64,000 nucleotides of DNA from Saccharopolyspora ipomoeae (GTDB lineage Bacteria > Actinomycetota > Actinomycetes > Mycobacteriales > Pseudonocardiaceae), in assembly GCF_029952525.1 (NCBI RefSeq), contig NZ_JASAOF010000003.1:124001-188000 (forward strand), read 5' to 3'. Each line of letters opens with the position of its first letter. Position 1 is the first letter of the stretch. Positions 37,041 to 47,628 of the stretch are shown here, one piece after another. Below the pieces are notes generated by a model. The model had not been told where the DNA came from. It searched no databases and saw only the letters and a list, made by a program, of their open reading frames with translations. The position numbers and the translations under genes are program-made.

Positions 37041-38084
37041 TCACGGGAGCAGCGGGGCCTCGTCGAGGGCCTTGCGGATCGCGGCGAGGATCTCGTGCTC
37101 CTCGCCCCGGGTGGTGAAACCCGCGGCGAGGCGGTGGCCACCGCCTCCGCAGGCGTTGGCGGCGCGGCTGACGTCGATGCGGCTGTCGGCGCGCAACGAG
37201 ACCGACCAGTGGCCGGTGCCGATCTCCTTGAGGACCGCCGCGACCTCGGCCTCGGCGGTGGTGCGGATGATGTCGATGACGGTGTCGACGTCCTCGCTCC
37301 CCAGCCCGGCCGAATCGGCCTCGCGGACGGTGGCGTGCACGAAGCCCAGGCCGCGAGCGCCCGACGGCTCCAGCTCGGTCCTGCTCAGCACCCCGGCCAG
37401 CATCCCCATGAAGCCGAACGGATGGGTGTCGAGCAGCGGTTTCGCGGTGGCCTCCGGGTCGACGCCGGCCTCCAGCAGCCGGGCGGCGACCCGGTGCACC
37501 TCGGCCCCGGCGTGCCGGAACGAGCGGGTGTCGGTGACCAGCCCGGCGTAGAGGCAGCGGGCGATCGGCAGGTCCAGCTCCGCGCCGAGCTCGTCGAGCA
37601 GGCGCAGCACGATCAGGACCGTGGCCTCGGCGGACTCGTCGACGACGTGCAGCGTGCCGAAGCGGGTGTTGGCGACGTGGTGGTCGAGGACGATCACCTC
37701 GCCACCCGCGGCGATGGTGCCCTCGACCCGGTCGGCGAGCCCGCCCAACCGGCCCAGGCTGCCGGAGTCGCACACCACCAGCAGCGGCGGCGCGGCCGGC
37801 ACCTCCGCAGGGGGCACGATCAGCCCGTCGACGTCGAGGTCGCGCAGCGAGCGCGCGGGCTTGTCCGGATGCCCGAACGACACCCGCACGGTGCTGCCGC
37901 GCTCGTGCAGCGCCCGGCCCAGCGCGAGCGCGCTGCCCAGGGCGTCGGCATCGGGGTTGACGTGCCCGAAGAGGGTCACGTCGGGTGCTGCCGCGAGCTT
38001 GGCCGCGACGGCCGCGAGGGACTCCGCCGGAGCCGCGCCCTCGGGGCTGTCCGGCGGTCCCGCGGTCTCGGGTTGCCCGCGCAC
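37041..38084 (-). CDS. nrnA: DHH phosphoesterase, oligoribonuclease/pAp phosphatase
   Basis: Degrades oligoribonucleotides and 3'-phosphoadenosine 5'-phosphate. The 347-residue protein has the DHH-family metal motifs (FGHVNPDADALGSAL, VVCDSG, and DHHVANTRFG near 147) and the DHHA1 tail GGGGHRLAAGF. GTG at 38084. Directly downstream of rbfA in the standard infB-rbfA-nrnA order. Confidence 0.93.
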   Translation of the reverse strand: MRGQPETAGPPDSPEGAAPAESLAAVAAKLAAAPDVTLFGHVNPDADALGSALALGRALHERGSTVRVSFGHPDKPARSLRDLDVDGLIVPPAEVPAAPPLLVVCDSGSLGRLGGLADRVEGTIAAGGEVIVLDHHVANTRFGTLHVVDESAEATVLIVLRLLDELGAELDLPIARCLYAGLVTDTRSFRHAGAEVHRVAARLLEAGVDPEATAKPLLDTHPFGFMGMLAGVLSRTELEPSGARGLGFVHATVREADSAGLGSEDVDTVIDIIRTTAEAEVAAVLKEIGTGHWSVSLRADSRIDVSRAANACGGGGHRLAAGFTTRGEEHEILAAIRKALDEAPLLP

Positions 38085-38155
38085 ACGTCACCTCCACGTC
38101 GTCGGCGACCTGATCGGGTCACCGACGACCAACGCACCCCATTCAGCGCCGCGAC

Positions 38156-38656
38156 TCAACCACCTTGTGGGCCACGACGCACATCGGCGTCGGAAAAGTC
38201 CTCGTCATCGGCACCGTCGGTGTCCTCGTCGTCATCGTCGGTGCTCGTGCGGTACGGGTCGGCGTCACCGGCCGGAACGGCGCCCGAGGCGAGCCGGGCG
38301 ACCTCGTCGTCGGCCTCCTTGGCCTTGGCGAGCAGCTCCTCCATCCGGCGGGCCTGGTCCGGGACGGTGTCGGCGACGAACGTCAGCGTCGGGGTGAACC
38401 GCACGCCGGTCTGGTCGCCGACGCGGGAGCGCAGCACGCCGGTGGCGCTGTTGAGCGCAGCCGCCGTCGACGCGTAGTCGGCGTCGTCGCCGAACACGGT
38501 GTAGTAGACCGTGGCGTCCCGCAGATCCGGGGTGACCCGCGCGTCGGTGATCGTCACCATCGCCAGCCGCGGGTCCTTGACCTCGTGCTCCAGCCCGGAC
38601 GCCACGATCTGCGCGATGCGCTTGGCCAGCCTGCGGGCGCGCGCCGTATCAGCCAC
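38156..38656 (-). CDS. rbfA: 30S ribosome-binding factor RbfA
   Basis: Late 30S maturation factor. The 166-residue protein has the KH-type core ([43 protein letters not shown]) and the conserved [20 protein letters not shown]; the C-terminal about 40 residues are acidic ([15 protein letters not shown]). GTG at 38656 follows AAGGAGG, and no residues before it fit the family. Upstream gap contains copy D of the dispersed element. Confidence 0.95.
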   Translation of the reverse strand: MADTARARRLAKRIAQIVASGLEHEVKDPRLAMVTITDARVTPDLRDATVYYTVFGDDADYASTAAALNSATGVLRSRVGDQTGVRFTPTLTFVADTVPDQARRMEELLAKAKEADDEVARLASGAVPAGDADPYRTSTDDDDEDTDGADDEDFSDADVRRGPQGG

Positions 38657-38721
38657 GACGCACCTCCTTCGTGCAAGAAAGCTTCGACACCCGCGGTGAT
38701 CCGGCGGGCGGTCCTTCTCTT

Positions 38722-38896
38722 CAAGTGGCGAAGCCACTTTCTCTTCTCGGTGAGTGCCCCAGCAGCTGGCACCGCCGGGGGTTCTGAGCGGCTTCGTGGC
38801 GAGCACGCCGCGACGCCGTGCATCAGGAGTGGCGCGCGGAGTCCGCGGAGCCGCTCAGGTTCCCCCACCCGCACCGCTGAGCAGAGCAACCCCGGT
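38722..38896 (+). repeat. Dispersed structured element, copy D
   Basis: Occupies the rbfA-DUF503 gap inside a conserved translation operon. Small hairpin AAGTGGC-gaa-GCCACTT (38723-38739) differs from copy C at two pairs that both stay complementary. The long stem is TGAGCGGCTTCGTGG (38785) with CCGCGGAGCCGCTCA (about 38843), again complementary where copy C has T-A instead of G-C, with two U-G pairs. Confidence 0.78.
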
Positions 38897-38903
38897 ACAT
38901 CCC

Positions 38904-39197
38904 CTAGTCCTCCGGCCCCAGCATGCGCCGGCGGGCGGAGAGGAGTTCCACCTCTGGGCGGGCGGCGACCAGTCGCTCGCAGGCGTCCAGCAGGTCGCGG
39001 ACGTGCGAGGCGTCGCCGGAGACCGCCGCGACTCCCAGCAGGGCGCGGCGGTGGAGGTCCTGGTCGCCCGCCTCGGAGACGGCGACCTCGAAGCGGCGGC
39101 GGAGCTCGGCCAGGATCGGCCGCACGACCGCGCGCTTCTGCTTCAACGAGTGGACGTCGCCCAGCAGCACGTCCAGCTCGAGTGCACCGACGTACAT
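38904..39197 (-). CDS. DUF503 family protein
   Basis: A 97-residue protein (MYVGALELDVLLGDVHSLKQKRAVV, with the conserved SLKxKR block). It is always found between infB and rbfA in many bacteria and may assist translation or ribosome maturation; the function is not known. ATG at 39197 follows GGGGGA at seven bases; a GTG six bases earlier is the other choice. Confidence 0.9.
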   Translation of the reverse strand: MYVGALELDVLLGDVHSLKQKRAVVRPILAELRRRFEVAVSEAGDQDLHRRALLGVAAVSGDASHVRDLLDACERLVAARPEVELLSARRRMLGPED

Positions 39198-39261
39198 GGG
39201 CACATCCCCCGGCCGTTCCCGCGCAGGGGGCCCGATCCGGGCCCCCTGCGCAGGTTCGGTG

Positions 39262-42252
39262 TCAGGCGCGCGGCTTCTCGCGCATCTCGTACGGCTCGAT
39301 GATGTCGCCGACCTTGAGGTCGTTGTACGACCCCAGGGTCAGACCGCACTCGAAACCGTCGCGGACCTCGGTGGCGTCGTCCTTGAACCGCTTCAGCGAG
39401 TTGATGCTGAGGTTCTCGGCGACCACCACGTTGTCCCGCAGCAGACGCGCCTTGGCGTTCCGCTTGACGATGCCGTCGGTGACCATGCAACCGGCGATCG
39501 TGCCGACCTTCGAGGACTTGAAGACCTCGCGGATCTCGGCGCGGCCGAGCTCGACTTCCTCGTACTCGGGCTTGAGCATGCCCTTGAGGGCCTGCTCGAT
39601 GTCCTCGATGGCGCGGTAGATCACCGAGTAGTACCGGATCTCGACGCCCTCGCGGTTGGCGACCTCGGCCGCCTTGCCCTCGGCCCGGACGTTGAAGCCC
39701 AGGACGATGGTGTTCTCCGCGGTGGCGAGGTTGATGTCGGACTCGTTGATGCCACCGACGCCGCGGTGGATGACCCGCAGCTCGACCTCGTCGCCGACCT
39801 CGATCTTCATCAGGGACTCCTCGAGCGCCTCGACGGTACCCGAGTTGTCACCCTTGATGATCAGGTTCAGCTGGTTGGTCTCCTTGAGCACCTTGTCCAG
39901 GTCCTCGAGGCTGACCCGCTTGCGCTTGGCGGCGTTCTGCGCCTCGCGGATGCGGGCCCCGCGGCGGTCGGCGATCTGCCGGGCGACCCGGTCCTCGTCG
40001 ACCACCAGGAAGGAGTCACCGGCACCCGGCACCGACGTGAAGCCGATGACCTGGACCGGCCGAGACGGCAGCGCCTCGGTGACGTCCTCGTCGTTCTCGT
40101 TGATCATGCGCCGGACGCGGCCGTAGGCGTCGCCGGCGACGACCGAGTCGCCGACCCGCAGCGTGCCGCGCTGGACCAGGACCGTGGCCACCGGGCCGCG
40201 ACCGCGGTCCAGGTGCGCCTCGATCGCGACGCCCTGCGCCGACATGTCCGGGTTGGCCCGGAGGTCGAGCGAGGCGTCGGCGGTCAGCAGGATCGCCTCC
40301 AGCAGACCGTCGATGTTGGTGCCCTGCTTGGCGGAGATCTCGACGAACATCGTCTCGCCGCCGTACTCCTCGGCCACCAGGTTGTACTCGGTCAGCTGCT
40401 GGCGGATCTTGTCCGGGTTCGCGCCCTCGACGTCGATCTTGTTGACCGCGACCACGATCGGCACACCGGCGGCCTGGGCGTGGTTGATCGCCTCGACCGT
40501 CTGCGGCATGACGCCGTCGTCCGCGGCGACCACCAGCACGGCGATGTCCGTCGACTTCGCACCGCGGGCACGCATGGCGGTGAACGCCTCGTGACCCGGG
40601 GTGTCGATGAAGGTGACGGGCCGCTCGTTGCCCTCCAGCTCGGTGACGACCTGGTAGGCACCGATGTGCTGCGTGATGCCGCCGGCCTCGCCGGCCTGCA
40701 CGTTCGCCTTCCGGATGGTGTCCAGCAGTCGCGTCTTACCGTGGTCGACGTGACCCATGACGGTCACGACCGGCGGACGCGCCGCCAGCTCCTCGTCGGA
40801 GGAGCCCGGGTCGCCGTAGCTGATGTCGAACGACTGCAGCAGCTCCCGGTCCTCGTCCTCGGGCGAGACCATCTCGACCTTGTAGTTCATCTCCTGGCCG
40901 AGGAGCTCGAGGATCTCGTCGGAGACGGACTGGGTCGCGGTGACCATCTCGCCGAGGTGGAACATCGCCTGCACCAGCGAGGCCGGGTTGGCGTTGATCT
41001 TCTCGGCGAAGTCGGTCAGCGAAGCACCGCGGCGCAGGCGAAGGACTTCGCCGTTACCGCGCGGGAGGCGGACGCCGCCGACCGACGGCGCCTGCATGTT
41101 CTCCATGTACTCCTGGCGCTTCTGCCGCTTCGACTTGCGACCGCGCTTCGCGGGCCCGCCGGGACGACCGAAGGCACCCGCGGTACCGCCGCGACCACCG
41201 GGCCCGCCCGGACGGCCACCGCCGCCGGGACGACCGCGGAAGCCACCGCCAGCCGGAGCTCCACCCGGAGCGCCACCGCCGCCACCGGGGCGGAATCCAC
41301 CGCCACCGCCGCCGGGACGACCGCCGCCACCGGGACCGCGGCCACCGCCGCCGCCACCACCGGGACCGCCGCGACCGCGACCGCCACCGGGGCCGCCGTT
41401 GCCGCTGCGAGCAGGGCGGGGCGGCATCATGCCCGGGTTCGGGCGCGGCGGCATCATGCCCGGGTTCGGGCGCGAACCGCCGCCACCGCCGCCTTCACCG
41501 CGCGGGGCGTTGCCGCCACCGGCGGGAGCGGTGCCGGCACCCTGGCCGCCACCACCGCGGCGCTGGTCGTCACGACCGCGACCGGGGCCCTGCTGGCCAC
41601 CGCGGTCCTGACGCGGGCCCGGACCGGGACGACCCGGGCGCTGCTGCGGAGCACCCTGGCCGACGCCGAACGGGTTGTTGCCGACGCGCGGGGCCTTCGG
41701 ACCCGGCTTCGGCGCCTTCGGGCGCGCGGCGTCGCCGTCGCCACCGGGCTTCGGACCGGGCTTGGGGCCCGGCTTCGGGCCCGGCTTGGGCCGGTCGCCC
41801 TGGGACTCCGGCTTGGGCTGCTCGGTCTTGGGCTGCTCGAACCGGGGCTCTTCGACCTTGGGGGCCTGCTGCTTCGGCTCGGCCTGGGCGGCCGGGGCCG
41901 GCTCGGCCTTCGGTTCGGGCTTGGGAGTCGGTTTGGGACCCGGCTTCGGGCCGGGCTTGGGTGCCTCGGCGCGCGGGCCGGGCTTGGGTCCGGGCTTGGG
42001 CGCCGGGGTTCCGGCAGCCGCCCCTCCGGTACTGACCGCCTTCGACTCGCCCTGAGCGGGCTTGCCGCTGTCGCCGCCGCTCTTCTTCGACGACTTCGTG
42101 TAGGCGTCGCGAAGCCTGCGAGCCACCGGGGCTTCCACGGTGGACGACGCCGACTTGACGTACTCGCCCTGCTCGGCGAGCTTGTTCAGTACTTCCTTGC
42201 TGGTGACACCGAGCTCTTTCGCGAGCTCATGTACGCGGGCCTTGCCTGCCAC
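39262..42252 (-). CDS. infB: Translation initiation factor IF-2
   Basis: GTPase that delivers initiator tRNA to the 30S subunit. The 996-residue protein has an N-terminal IF2_N motif ([21 protein letters not shown]), a long low-complexity part (about 50-390) of [10 protein letters not shown] repeats, Gly-runs and two copies of NPGMMPPRP, a second IF2_N ([14 protein letters not shown]), then the G domain with GHVDHGKT near 500, DTPGHEAF and NKID near 602, and domains II-IV. GTG at 42252 follows GAGGAG; the longer frame adds four residues. Such RGG/proline-rich N-termini are usual in actinobacteria. Confidence 0.97.
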   Translation of the reverse strand: MAGKARVHELAKELGVTSKEVLNKLAEQGEYVKSASSTVEAPVARRLRDAYTKSSKKSGGDSGKPAQGESKAVSTGGAAAGTPAPKPGPKPGPRAEAPKPGPKPGPKPTPKPEPKAEPAPAAQAEPKQQAPKVEEPRFEQPKTEQPKPESQGDRPKPGPKPGPKPGPKPGGDGDAARPKAPKPGPKAPRVGNNPFGVGQGAPQQRPGRPGPGPRQDRGGQQGPGRGRDDQRRGGGGQGAGTAPAGGGNAPRGEGGGGGGSRPNPGMMPPRPNPGMMPPRPARSGNGGPGGGRGRGGPGGGGGGGRGPGGGGRPGGGGGGFRPGGGGGAPGGAPAGGGFRGRPGGGGRPGGPGGRGGTAGAFGRPGGPAKRGRKSKRQKRQEYMENMQAPSVGGVRLPRGNGEVLRLRRGASLTDFAEKINANPASLVQAMFHLGEMVTATQSVSDEILELLGQEMNYKVEMVSPEDEDRELLQSFDISYGDPGSSDEELAARPPVVTVMGHVDHGKTRLLDTIRKANVQAGEAGGITQHIGAYQVVTELEGNERPVTFIDTPGHEAFTAMRARGAKSTDIAVLVVAADDGVMPQTVEAINHAQAAGVPIVVAVNKIDVEGANPDKIRQQLTEYNLVAEEYGGETMFVEISAKQGTNIDGLLEAILLTADASLDLRANPDMSAQGVAIEAHLDRGRGPVATVLVQRGTLRVGDSVVAGDAYGRVRRMINENDEDVTEALPSRPVQVIGFTSVPGAGDSFLVVDEDRVARQIADRRGARIREAQNAAKRKRVSLEDLDKVLKETNQLNLIIKGDNSGTVEALEESLMKIEVGDEVELRVIHRGVGGINESDINLATAENTIVLGFNVRAEGKAAEVANREGVEIRYYSVIYRAIEDIEQALKGMLKPEYEEVELGRAEIREVFKSSKVGTIAGCMVTDGIVKRNAKARLLRDNVVVAENLSINSLKRFKDDATEVRDGFECGLTLGSYNDLKVGDIIEPYEMREKPRA

Positions 42253-42344
42253 TGCTCTCCTCATCTGGGTGAGGCCGGGCGGCAGTCCCGCTCGACCTCG
42301 TCCTATCGCCGATGCGCGTTCATGGCTTCAGCTTCACGGCTGAT

Positions 42345-42686
42345 TCATGACGGGTCGACCTGCTTTCCTTCGGTTGCCTGGCGCGGGACGGATCCCGCGT
42401 CGGTCATGTCTTGAGCCGCGACGGACGGTTGTCCGGCACTCAAGTGGTCCTGCACAGCTGAGGTGTCGAGAGATCCCGGCACGCGAAGTGCCCGCGGAAA
42501 AGCCCGGCGCCGTTCGGCCAGACGAAGGCAAGCCGGATCGGGATGCAACCAGGCTCCCCGACCCGCTCGCCGATGCCGCGGATCGGGAACCACGAGGGGA
42601 CCCGAACCACCGACCTCAGCCACCACGCGTAGCAGCTCAACGGCCGACGTCCGAGTACGACAACCCACACAGGTACGAACCGGCAC
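42345..42686 (-). CDS. YlxR family RNA-binding protein (DUF448)
   Basis: A 113-residue protein between nusA and infB, where YlxR is usually found. It has the family start PVRTCVGCRTR with the two Cys and GRGAWLHPDPACLRLAERRRAFPRALR. YlxR binds RNase P RNA or affects rRNA genes in some bacteria. The C-terminal about 35 residues look unstructured. GTG at 42686. Confidence 0.9.
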   Translation of the reverse strand: MPVRTCVGCRTRTSAVELLRVVAEVGGSGPLVVPDPRHRRAGRGAWLHPDPACLRLAERRRAFPRALRVPGSLDTSAVQDHLSAGQPSVAAQDMTDAGSVPRQATEGKQVDPS

Positions 42687-42773
42687 ATGGCGTCCGCCAT
42701 TCCCGGGTGCACTGGTGTGGATTGATCGCTCCCCTCGCGTCGAGCCTCAGCTATCGATTCTAACCCGACGGCG

Positions 42774-43844
42774 TCACTCGGCCGAACCCACGGTGGGCAG
42801 TCCCTCAACCGCCGGGTCCGGACCGGTCGGCTGCACGGGCGCCTGACCGCTCGTGGTGGTCGGCGACGACGGGTCGGCATCGCTGCGGATGTCGATCCGC
42901 CAGCCGGTCAGCCGGGCCGCCAGCCGGGCGTTCTGGCCTTCCTTGCCGATCGCCAGCGACAGCTGGAAGTCCGGCACGATCACCCGCGCGGTCTTGGTCC
43001 GCTCGTCGACCACCTCGACCGAGACGACCTTGGCGGGCGAGAGCGCGTTGCCGACGAACGTGGCCGGGTCGTCCGAGTAGTCGATGATGTCGATCTTCTC
43101 GCCACCCAGCTCGCTCATCACGTTGCGCACCCGCGCGCCCATCGGGCCGATGCAGGCGCCCTTGGCGTTGACGCCGCTGACCGCGGACCGCACCGCGATC
43201 TTGGACCGGTGGCCGGCCTCCCGCGCCACGGCCGGGATCTCGACGGTGCCGTCGGCGATCTCCGGGACCTCCAGCGCGAACAGCCGCCGGACCAGGTTCG
43301 GGTGGGTGCGCGACAGCGAGATCTGCGGCCCGCGGGCGCTGCGCGCCACGCCGTAGACGTAGCACTTGATCCGCGTGCCGTGCTCGTAGTTCTCCCCCGG
43401 CACCTGCTCGGCGCCCGGGATGACGCCCTCGCTGTCACCGATCTGCACGATCACCATGCCGCGCGAGTTGGCCCGCGCGTCGCGCTGGATCACGCCGCCG
43501 ATGATCTCGCCTTCCTTGGCGGCGAACTCGCCGAAGGTCCGCTCGTGCTCCGCGTCGCGCAACCGCTGCAGGATGACCTGCCGCGCGGTCGTCGCCGCGA
43601 TCCGCCCGAACCCCTCCGGCGTGTCGTCCCACTCCTCCGAAACGCTGCCGTCGGCGTTGAGGGAGTGCGCGATGACCCGCACGATGCCGGTCTTGCGGTC
43701 GACCTCCACCCGCGCGTGCGGCTGGTGCCCCTCGGTGTGACGGTATGCGGTGAGCAGTGCCGATTCGATCGCTTCAAGGACCGTCTCGAACGGGATGTCC
43801 TTGTCGCGTTCGATCGCCCGCAGCGCCGCGATGTCGACGTTCAC
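42774..43844 (-). CDS. nusA: Transcription termination/antitermination factor NusA
   Basis: RNA polymerase accessory factor. The 356-residue protein has the N-terminal polymerase-binding domain ([22 protein letters not shown]), an S1 domain ([19 protein letters not shown]), and two KH domains ([36 protein letters not shown] in parts, [22 protein letters not shown]). GTG start overlaps the rimP stop as GTGA, so translation is coupled. Confidence 0.96.
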   Translation of the reverse strand: MNVDIAALRAIERDKDIPFETVLEAIESALLTAYRHTEGHQPHARVEVDRKTGIVRVIAHSLNADGSVSEEWDDTPEGFGRIAATTARQVILQRLRDAEHERTFGEFAAKEGEIIGGVIQRDARANSRGMVIVQIGDSEGVIPGAEQVPGENYEHGTRIKCYVYGVARSARGPQISLSRTHPNLVRRLFALEVPEIADGTVEIPAVAREAGHRSKIAVRSAVSGVNAKGACIGPMGARVRNVMSELGGEKIDIIDYSDDPATFVGNALSPAKVVSVEVVDERTKTARVIVPDFQLSLAIGKEGQNARLAARLTGWRIDIRSDADPSSPTTTSGQAPVQPTGPDPAVEGLPTVGSAE

Positions 43845-44398
43845 CTCGACTCCTCCGTGTCTTCCCGGTCGTCCCCCTGCTGGGAAACGCCGCTCGCAGC
43901 CCGCTCCAGCTTGCGCAACTCCTCCGCGGGTGGCTGCTGGAACTCCACCTCGACCACCGCGCGCTCCACCTCACGGTAGGCCACCTGGCGCAGCTCGGCG
44001 CCCACCAGCACCTGCACGCTCTCATCGCCGGCGTCGCCGACCCGCGCCACCAGCTGCTCGCCGCCGGTCAGCCGGATCTTGACCAGCCGGTAGCGGGCGC
44101 GCTTCCAGTGTCGCTGCTTGGTCAGGGGCCGGTCCACGCCGGGCGAGGTGACCTCCAGCGTGTAGGAACCGGCCAGCACGTGCTCGTGCGCGTCCAGGAC
44201 CTTGGCGACCGAGCGGCTCACCTCGGTGATGTCGTCGAGGCCGACACCGCCATCGGAGTCGATGACGACCTTGACCAGTCGGCGACGACCGGCCTGCTGC
44301 ACGTCGAGTTCTTCGAGGTCGAAGCCCTGCTCGGCCACGGCCTCGGCGACGACGGGCTCCAGCTGCGCGGTGATCTCACCACGCGGCGGGCTGGACAC
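43841..44398 (-). CDS. rimP: Ribosome maturation factor RimP
   Basis: Assembly factor for the 30S subunit. The 185-residue protein has the alpha/beta N-domain ([24 protein letters not shown]), the conserved [19 protein letters not shown] and [14 protein letters not shown], and an SH3-like C-domain. First gene of the leftward rimP-nusA-ylxR-infB operon; the 265-bp gap upstream should contain its promoter. Confidence 0.94.
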   Translation of the reverse strand: MSSPPRGEITAQLEPVVAEAVAEQGFDLEELDVQQAGRRRLVKVVIDSDGGVGLDDITEVSRSVAKVLDAHEHVLAGSYTLEVTSPGVDRPLTKQRHWKRARYRLVKIRLTGGEQLVARVGDAGDESVQVLVGAELRQVAYREVERAVVEVEFQQPPAEELRKLERAASGVSQQGDDREDTEESR

Positions 44399-44663
44399 GT
44401 TGGCACTCCTAGGTTTCGGTTCTGGTCTGGTTCAGACCCCATGCGTGGCGACCCGGGCTCGTCCGCGGGCGCGATCGGCCCGCGTCCGGTGCACCCCGGC
44501 CGCGGTCGCCCAGGGTATCGCGTCCGCCCGCACCCGAGCGCGACGTGGGACCCCAACGATCGGCGGATCCCGCACGACCCCGAACGGGTCACCGGTTCGA
44601 CCGCTCCCGCGGTGGCACCCAGGGTGCGGGCGATGATCGCGGGTGCTGGCAGGATAGGTCGGC

Positions 44664-45152
44664 GTGGAACTCTCCCGCGCATCCCGTTCGGTCGTCGAGC
44701 GTCGGCGCGTGCTGCGGTGGATCGCGGCGGCACCCGCGGTGGCCGCGCTGACCGCCTGCGGCACCGGCTCCGACGAGCCCGATCAGCTGCTCCCGCTGGC
44801 CGCGGCCGCCAAGGCCGACGCCGCGCTGGCCGACGCGATCGCGCGGACCCACTCCGGACTCGCCGAGACCGCCCGCGAGCTGGCGGCCGCGCGCACCGCG
44901 CACGCCACCGCGCTGCAGCGGGAGATCGACCGCCTCGCCCCGCGCGACCCCGAGGACCCGCCGTCGGTGCCCGACCCGGCGCCGAAGAAGGCGCCCTCCT
45001 CGGCGTCCGCGGCCGCCGACGCGCTGCGCACCGCGGCGCGCGAGGGGCAGCAGCAGGCGGCGAACCTCGTTCCCGGGCTGCCCGGCTACCGCGCGGGCCT
45101 GGTCGCCTCGATCTCGGCCGGCTGCGCGTGCTTGCAGGAGGTGCTGGGATGA
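44664..45152 (+). CDS. Lipoprotein, DUF4439-associated
   Basis: A 162-residue predicted lipoprotein. The start has RRRVLRW (possible Tat-like double Arg), a hydrophobic Ala core and lipobox LTAC with the Cys near residue 32. The mature part is helical and Ala-rich (DAALADAIARTHSGLAETAREL) with two further Cys near the end (GCACLQEVLG). The next gene starts inside its stop (ATGA overlap). The helical build suggests a ferritin-like partner of the following protein; function unknown. Confidence 0.65.
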   Translation: MELSRASRSVVERRRVLRWIAAAPAVAALTACGTGSDEPDQLLPLAAAAKADAALADAIARTHSGLAETARELAAARTAHATALQREIDRLAPRDPEDPPSVPDPAPKKAPSSASAAADALRTAAREGQQQAANLVPGLPGYRAGLVASISAGCACLQEVLG

Positions 45153-45595
45153 GCGAGCTGTCCGAGCAGGCGGGCAAGGCGCTCGGTGACGCGCTGGGCG
45201 CCGAGCACGCCGCGCTGTGGGTCTACGGCCTGGCCAACGCCTTCATCGGCGAAACGCGGGTGCGCGACGCGGTCGAGGACTCCGTCGACCAGCACGAACG
45301 GCTGCGCGACACCGCCGAGCAGGCGATGCGGGAGGCCGGCCTGACGCCCACCCCCGCGCAGCCCGCCTACGACGTCGGTGGCGGTGTGCAGAACCAGTCG
45401 AGCGCGATCGAGCTGCTCATCACCGCCGAGGGCGACTGCGAGGTCGGCTGGCGCTCGGTGCTGGACAACACCGAGGACCCGGGCCTGCGCCGGACCGCCC
45501 TGGACGGGCTGACGACCTCGGCCGCCCGCGCCACCCGCTGGCGGCTGACGCTGGGACGCCAGCCCGCCGTGGAGCACTTCCCCGGCCAGCGCTGA
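45149..45595 (+). CDS. DUF4439 ferritin-like domain protein
   Basis: A 148-residue four-helix protein (LGDALGAEHAALWVYGLANAFI, then DQHERLRDTAEQAM). The AEHAALW and DQHER segments carry Glu/His as in ferritin-like diiron sites. Similar proteins appear beside rimP/nusA in actinobacteria. Start overlaps the lipoprotein stop, so they are coupled. Role unknown. Confidence 0.78.
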   Translation: MSELSEQAGKALGDALGAEHAALWVYGLANAFIGETRVRDAVEDSVDQHERLRDTAEQAMREAGLTPTPAQPAYDVGGGVQNQSSAIELLITAEGDCEVGWRSVLDNTEDPGLRRTALDGLTTSAARATRWRLTLGRQPAVEHFPGQR

Positions 45596-45598
45596 TTC

Positions 45599-45651
45599 GG
45601 GCCCGGCTCACTCCGGGGCCCGGCTCTCACTCCGGGGCCCGGCTCACTTCG
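45599..45651. repeat. Three short tandem repeats at a convergent junction
   Basis: Unit close to GGGCCCGGCTCACTCCG, three imperfect copies (one with two extra bases), between the DUF4439 stop and the end of a leftward gene, whose last codons lie in the third unit. GGGCCC cores could form alternative hairpins and act as a terminator. Confidence 0.65.
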
Positions 45652-46483
45652 GGGCTTGGTCCTGGGGCCAGCCCAGCTTGAGGGCCTCGTTGGTGACGTC
45701 GCTCAGCGCCGGGTCCTTCTTCGAGGACTTGCCGAAGAACGCCGAGTCGCCGATCACCACGAGCCGGTCCTGACGTCCCGAGGCGTAGGCCGCGTCGTCG
45801 AGGTCGGGCATGTCCTTGGTGCCGTCGCGCTCGTCGTCGACCAGGTCCCGGATGTTGCCGGTGCCGTCCTTGGTGGTGAGCTCGTTGAGCTGGCCCGCGA
45901 CCTGCGGCGTCGGCATCAGCACGGTGATCACCGAGGTGAGCACGCGGCGGCCGTCGGGCAGCGTCGTGGTGTACAGGGCGCGGGTGAGGTGGTCGCACTC
46001 CTGCTTGGCGAAGTACTTCTGGATGTCGTCGGTGGAGACGCCCTTGCAGCCCTGGAACGCCTCTTCCTTGCGGACCAGGGTGAAGTCGTAGCGCAGCTGC
46101 GGCGGCGCGGGCGCGGCGACCTCGTCGTCGGGCTTGATGGCGCTCCAGATCAGACCGGACACCACCGCGACGAGCACCAGGACGAGCCCGCGCAGGGCCC
46201 AGCCCATCGGCGTGACCCGCTGCTGCGGGCGCTGCTGCGGTGGCGGCGGTGGCGCGGGCTGTCTGCTGGTGCCCGGGTAGGACTGCTGCGGTGCCTGGTG
46301 CGGCGGCTGCTGCGGCGTCGGCGGGTGCGTGATCACCGGCCGGGTCGCGTGGTCCGGGGTCGGCGTGGCCACCTGGCGGTCCTGCCTGATGTAGGAGTTG
46401 TCCCGCCGCAGCGGCGCCGTCTCGCGCTGCGTGTTGCCTTGCGCTCCCGTCACGTCCTCGGGCACACCCTGTCGGTCTGACAC
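45644..46483 (-). CDS. Single-span membrane protein with Pro/Gln-rich N-terminus
   Basis: 279 residues. The first about 90 residues are cytosolic and rich in Pro, Gln and Arg (APPPPPQQRPQQRV), followed by one membrane segment (about 95-115, GWALRGLVLVLVAVVSGLIW) and an outer domain of about 160 residues with two Cys (FQGCKGVS, KQECDHL) that may pair. Topology resembles Pseudonocardiales envelope proteins of unknown role. GTG start at 46483. No family recognised. Confidence 0.68.
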   Translation of the reverse strand: MSDRQGVPEDVTGAQGNTQRETAPLRRDNSYIRQDRQVATPTPDHATRPVITHPPTPQQPPHQAPQQSYPGTSRQPAPPPPPQQRPQQRVTPMGWALRGLVLVLVAVVSGLIWSAIKPDDEVAAPAPPQLRYDFTLVRKEEAFQGCKGVSTDDIQKYFAKQECDHLTRALYTTTLPDGRRVLTSVITVLMPTPQVAGQLNELTTKDGTGNIRDLVDDERDGTKDMPDLDDAAYASGRQDRLVVIGDSAFFGKSSKKDPALSDVTNEALKLGWPQDQAPK

Positions 46484-46544
46484 GAGTGCCTACGGTAGCG
46501 GTTACGGATTACGGGACGGATACCCCGATGCCCGGTTGCGCTGA

Positions 46545-47579
46545 TCAGAGCAGTGCGCGCACCGCCCGTTCGACGTCGTCGGCGGTGTTGTAGAGGTGGA
46601 AGGACACCCTGGTCCGGCCGCCCCTGCTGGCGCACGCCAGACCGGCCCCGGTGAGCTTGGCCACCGCGTCGGGCCTGGCCAACGACACGATCGCCGAGCC
46701 GGCGGGTTCCTCGCCGAGCTCGGCGAGGAACCCGTCCGCCAGTCCCGTGCAGTGCGCGGCGATCTCGGCGAGATCCCGACAGGCCAGCCACTCCATCGAC
46801 GCGGCCGCACCGACCTGCGCGAGCCACACCGGGGAGAGGTCCAGTCCGCGCGCGTCGTCGGCCAACCGCAGCGGCAGGCCGTAGGTGGCCTCCCACGGGT
46901 CGTCGGCGGCGTACCAGTTGGCGCTGTGCGGCACCGGGCGCGGCGCGTCGGGGTGCACGGCCAGCCACGCCGAGCCGCGCGGCGCCATCAGCCACTTGTA
47001 GCCCGCGGCGGCGACCCAGTCGGCCCAGTCCAGGCTCAGCGGCATCCAGCCCGCGGCCTGGGTGACGTCGAGCAGGACCCGGGTGCCGTGCTCGCGCCTG
47101 GCGAGTTCGAGGGCCTCGAAGTCGGCGATGCGGCCGTCCTTGGACTGCACGGCGCTGACGGCGACGACGTCGAAATCCGGTGCGCGCGCAGCGATCTCGT
47201 CCAGCTCGACCTCGGTGACGGTGACGCCCCGGTCGGCCTGCGCGGCGAACGGGAACAGCACGCTGGTGAAGTCGTCGGTGGCCACCAGCACCCGCGCCCC
47301 GTCCGGCACGCTCGCGGCCACGAGGCCGATCACCTGGGAAGCGCTGGCCCCGATGGCGACCCGGTCGGCGGGCACGCCGACGAGGCGGGCGAAGGCGTCG
47401 CGGGCGGTGGCGACGTGCTCGTCGAAGTCGCCGGGCCGGTCCAGGCCGCTGCCCCAGCGCTGCACGGCTTCGGCGACCTTGCGCACGGTCTCGGTCGGCG
47501 GGATGCCGATGCTGGCGGTGTTGAGATACCCGTCGGGAACGTCGAAAACCGCGTCGAAGGCCTTCCGCATGGTCGACAT
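46545..47579 (-). CDS. Class V-fold PLP-dependent aminotransferase/lyase
   Basis: A 344-residue PLP enzyme of the class V (cysteine desulfurase, kynureninase-like) fold. The N-terminal block YLNTASIGIPP, the PLP Asp171 (LLDVTQAAGW) and the Schiff-base Lys195 (AAGYKWLMAP) are in place. The active-site Cys loop of desulfurases is not evident, so an isopenicillin-epimerase-like or other activity is more likely. Divergent from yjbQ with 49 bp between starts. Confidence 0.82.
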   Translation of the reverse strand: MSTMRKAFDAVFDVPDGYLNTASIGIPPTETVRKVAEAVQRWGSGLDRPGDFDEHVATARDAFARLVGVPADRVAIGASASQVIGLVAASVPDGARVLVATDDFTSVLFPFAAQADRGVTVTEVELDEIAARAPDFDVVAVSAVQSKDGRIADFEALELARREHGTRVLLDVTQAAGWMPLSLDWADWVAAAGYKWLMAPRGSAWLAVHPDAPRPVPHSANWYAADDPWEATYGLPLRLADDARGLDLSPVWLAQVGAAASMEWLACRDLAEIAAHCTGLADGFLAELGEEPAGSAIVSLARPDAVAKLTGAGLACASRGGRTRVSFHLYNTADDVERAVRALL

Positions 47580-47628
47580 CCTCGCACCGATCGGGCCGTC
47601 GCGGGGAGGTCGAGCCTACGGTTGGGAC

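Noticed and set aside
38923..42414. 1163-codon rightward open frame
   Set aside because: Antisense to infB, with repetitive Ala/Thr/Leu/Gly content produced by the low-complexity part of IF-2.
45599..45651. Tandem repeat as a regulatory or phase-variable element
   Set aside because: Only three imperfect units at a convergent gene end; a terminator or replication slippage is enough to explain it.
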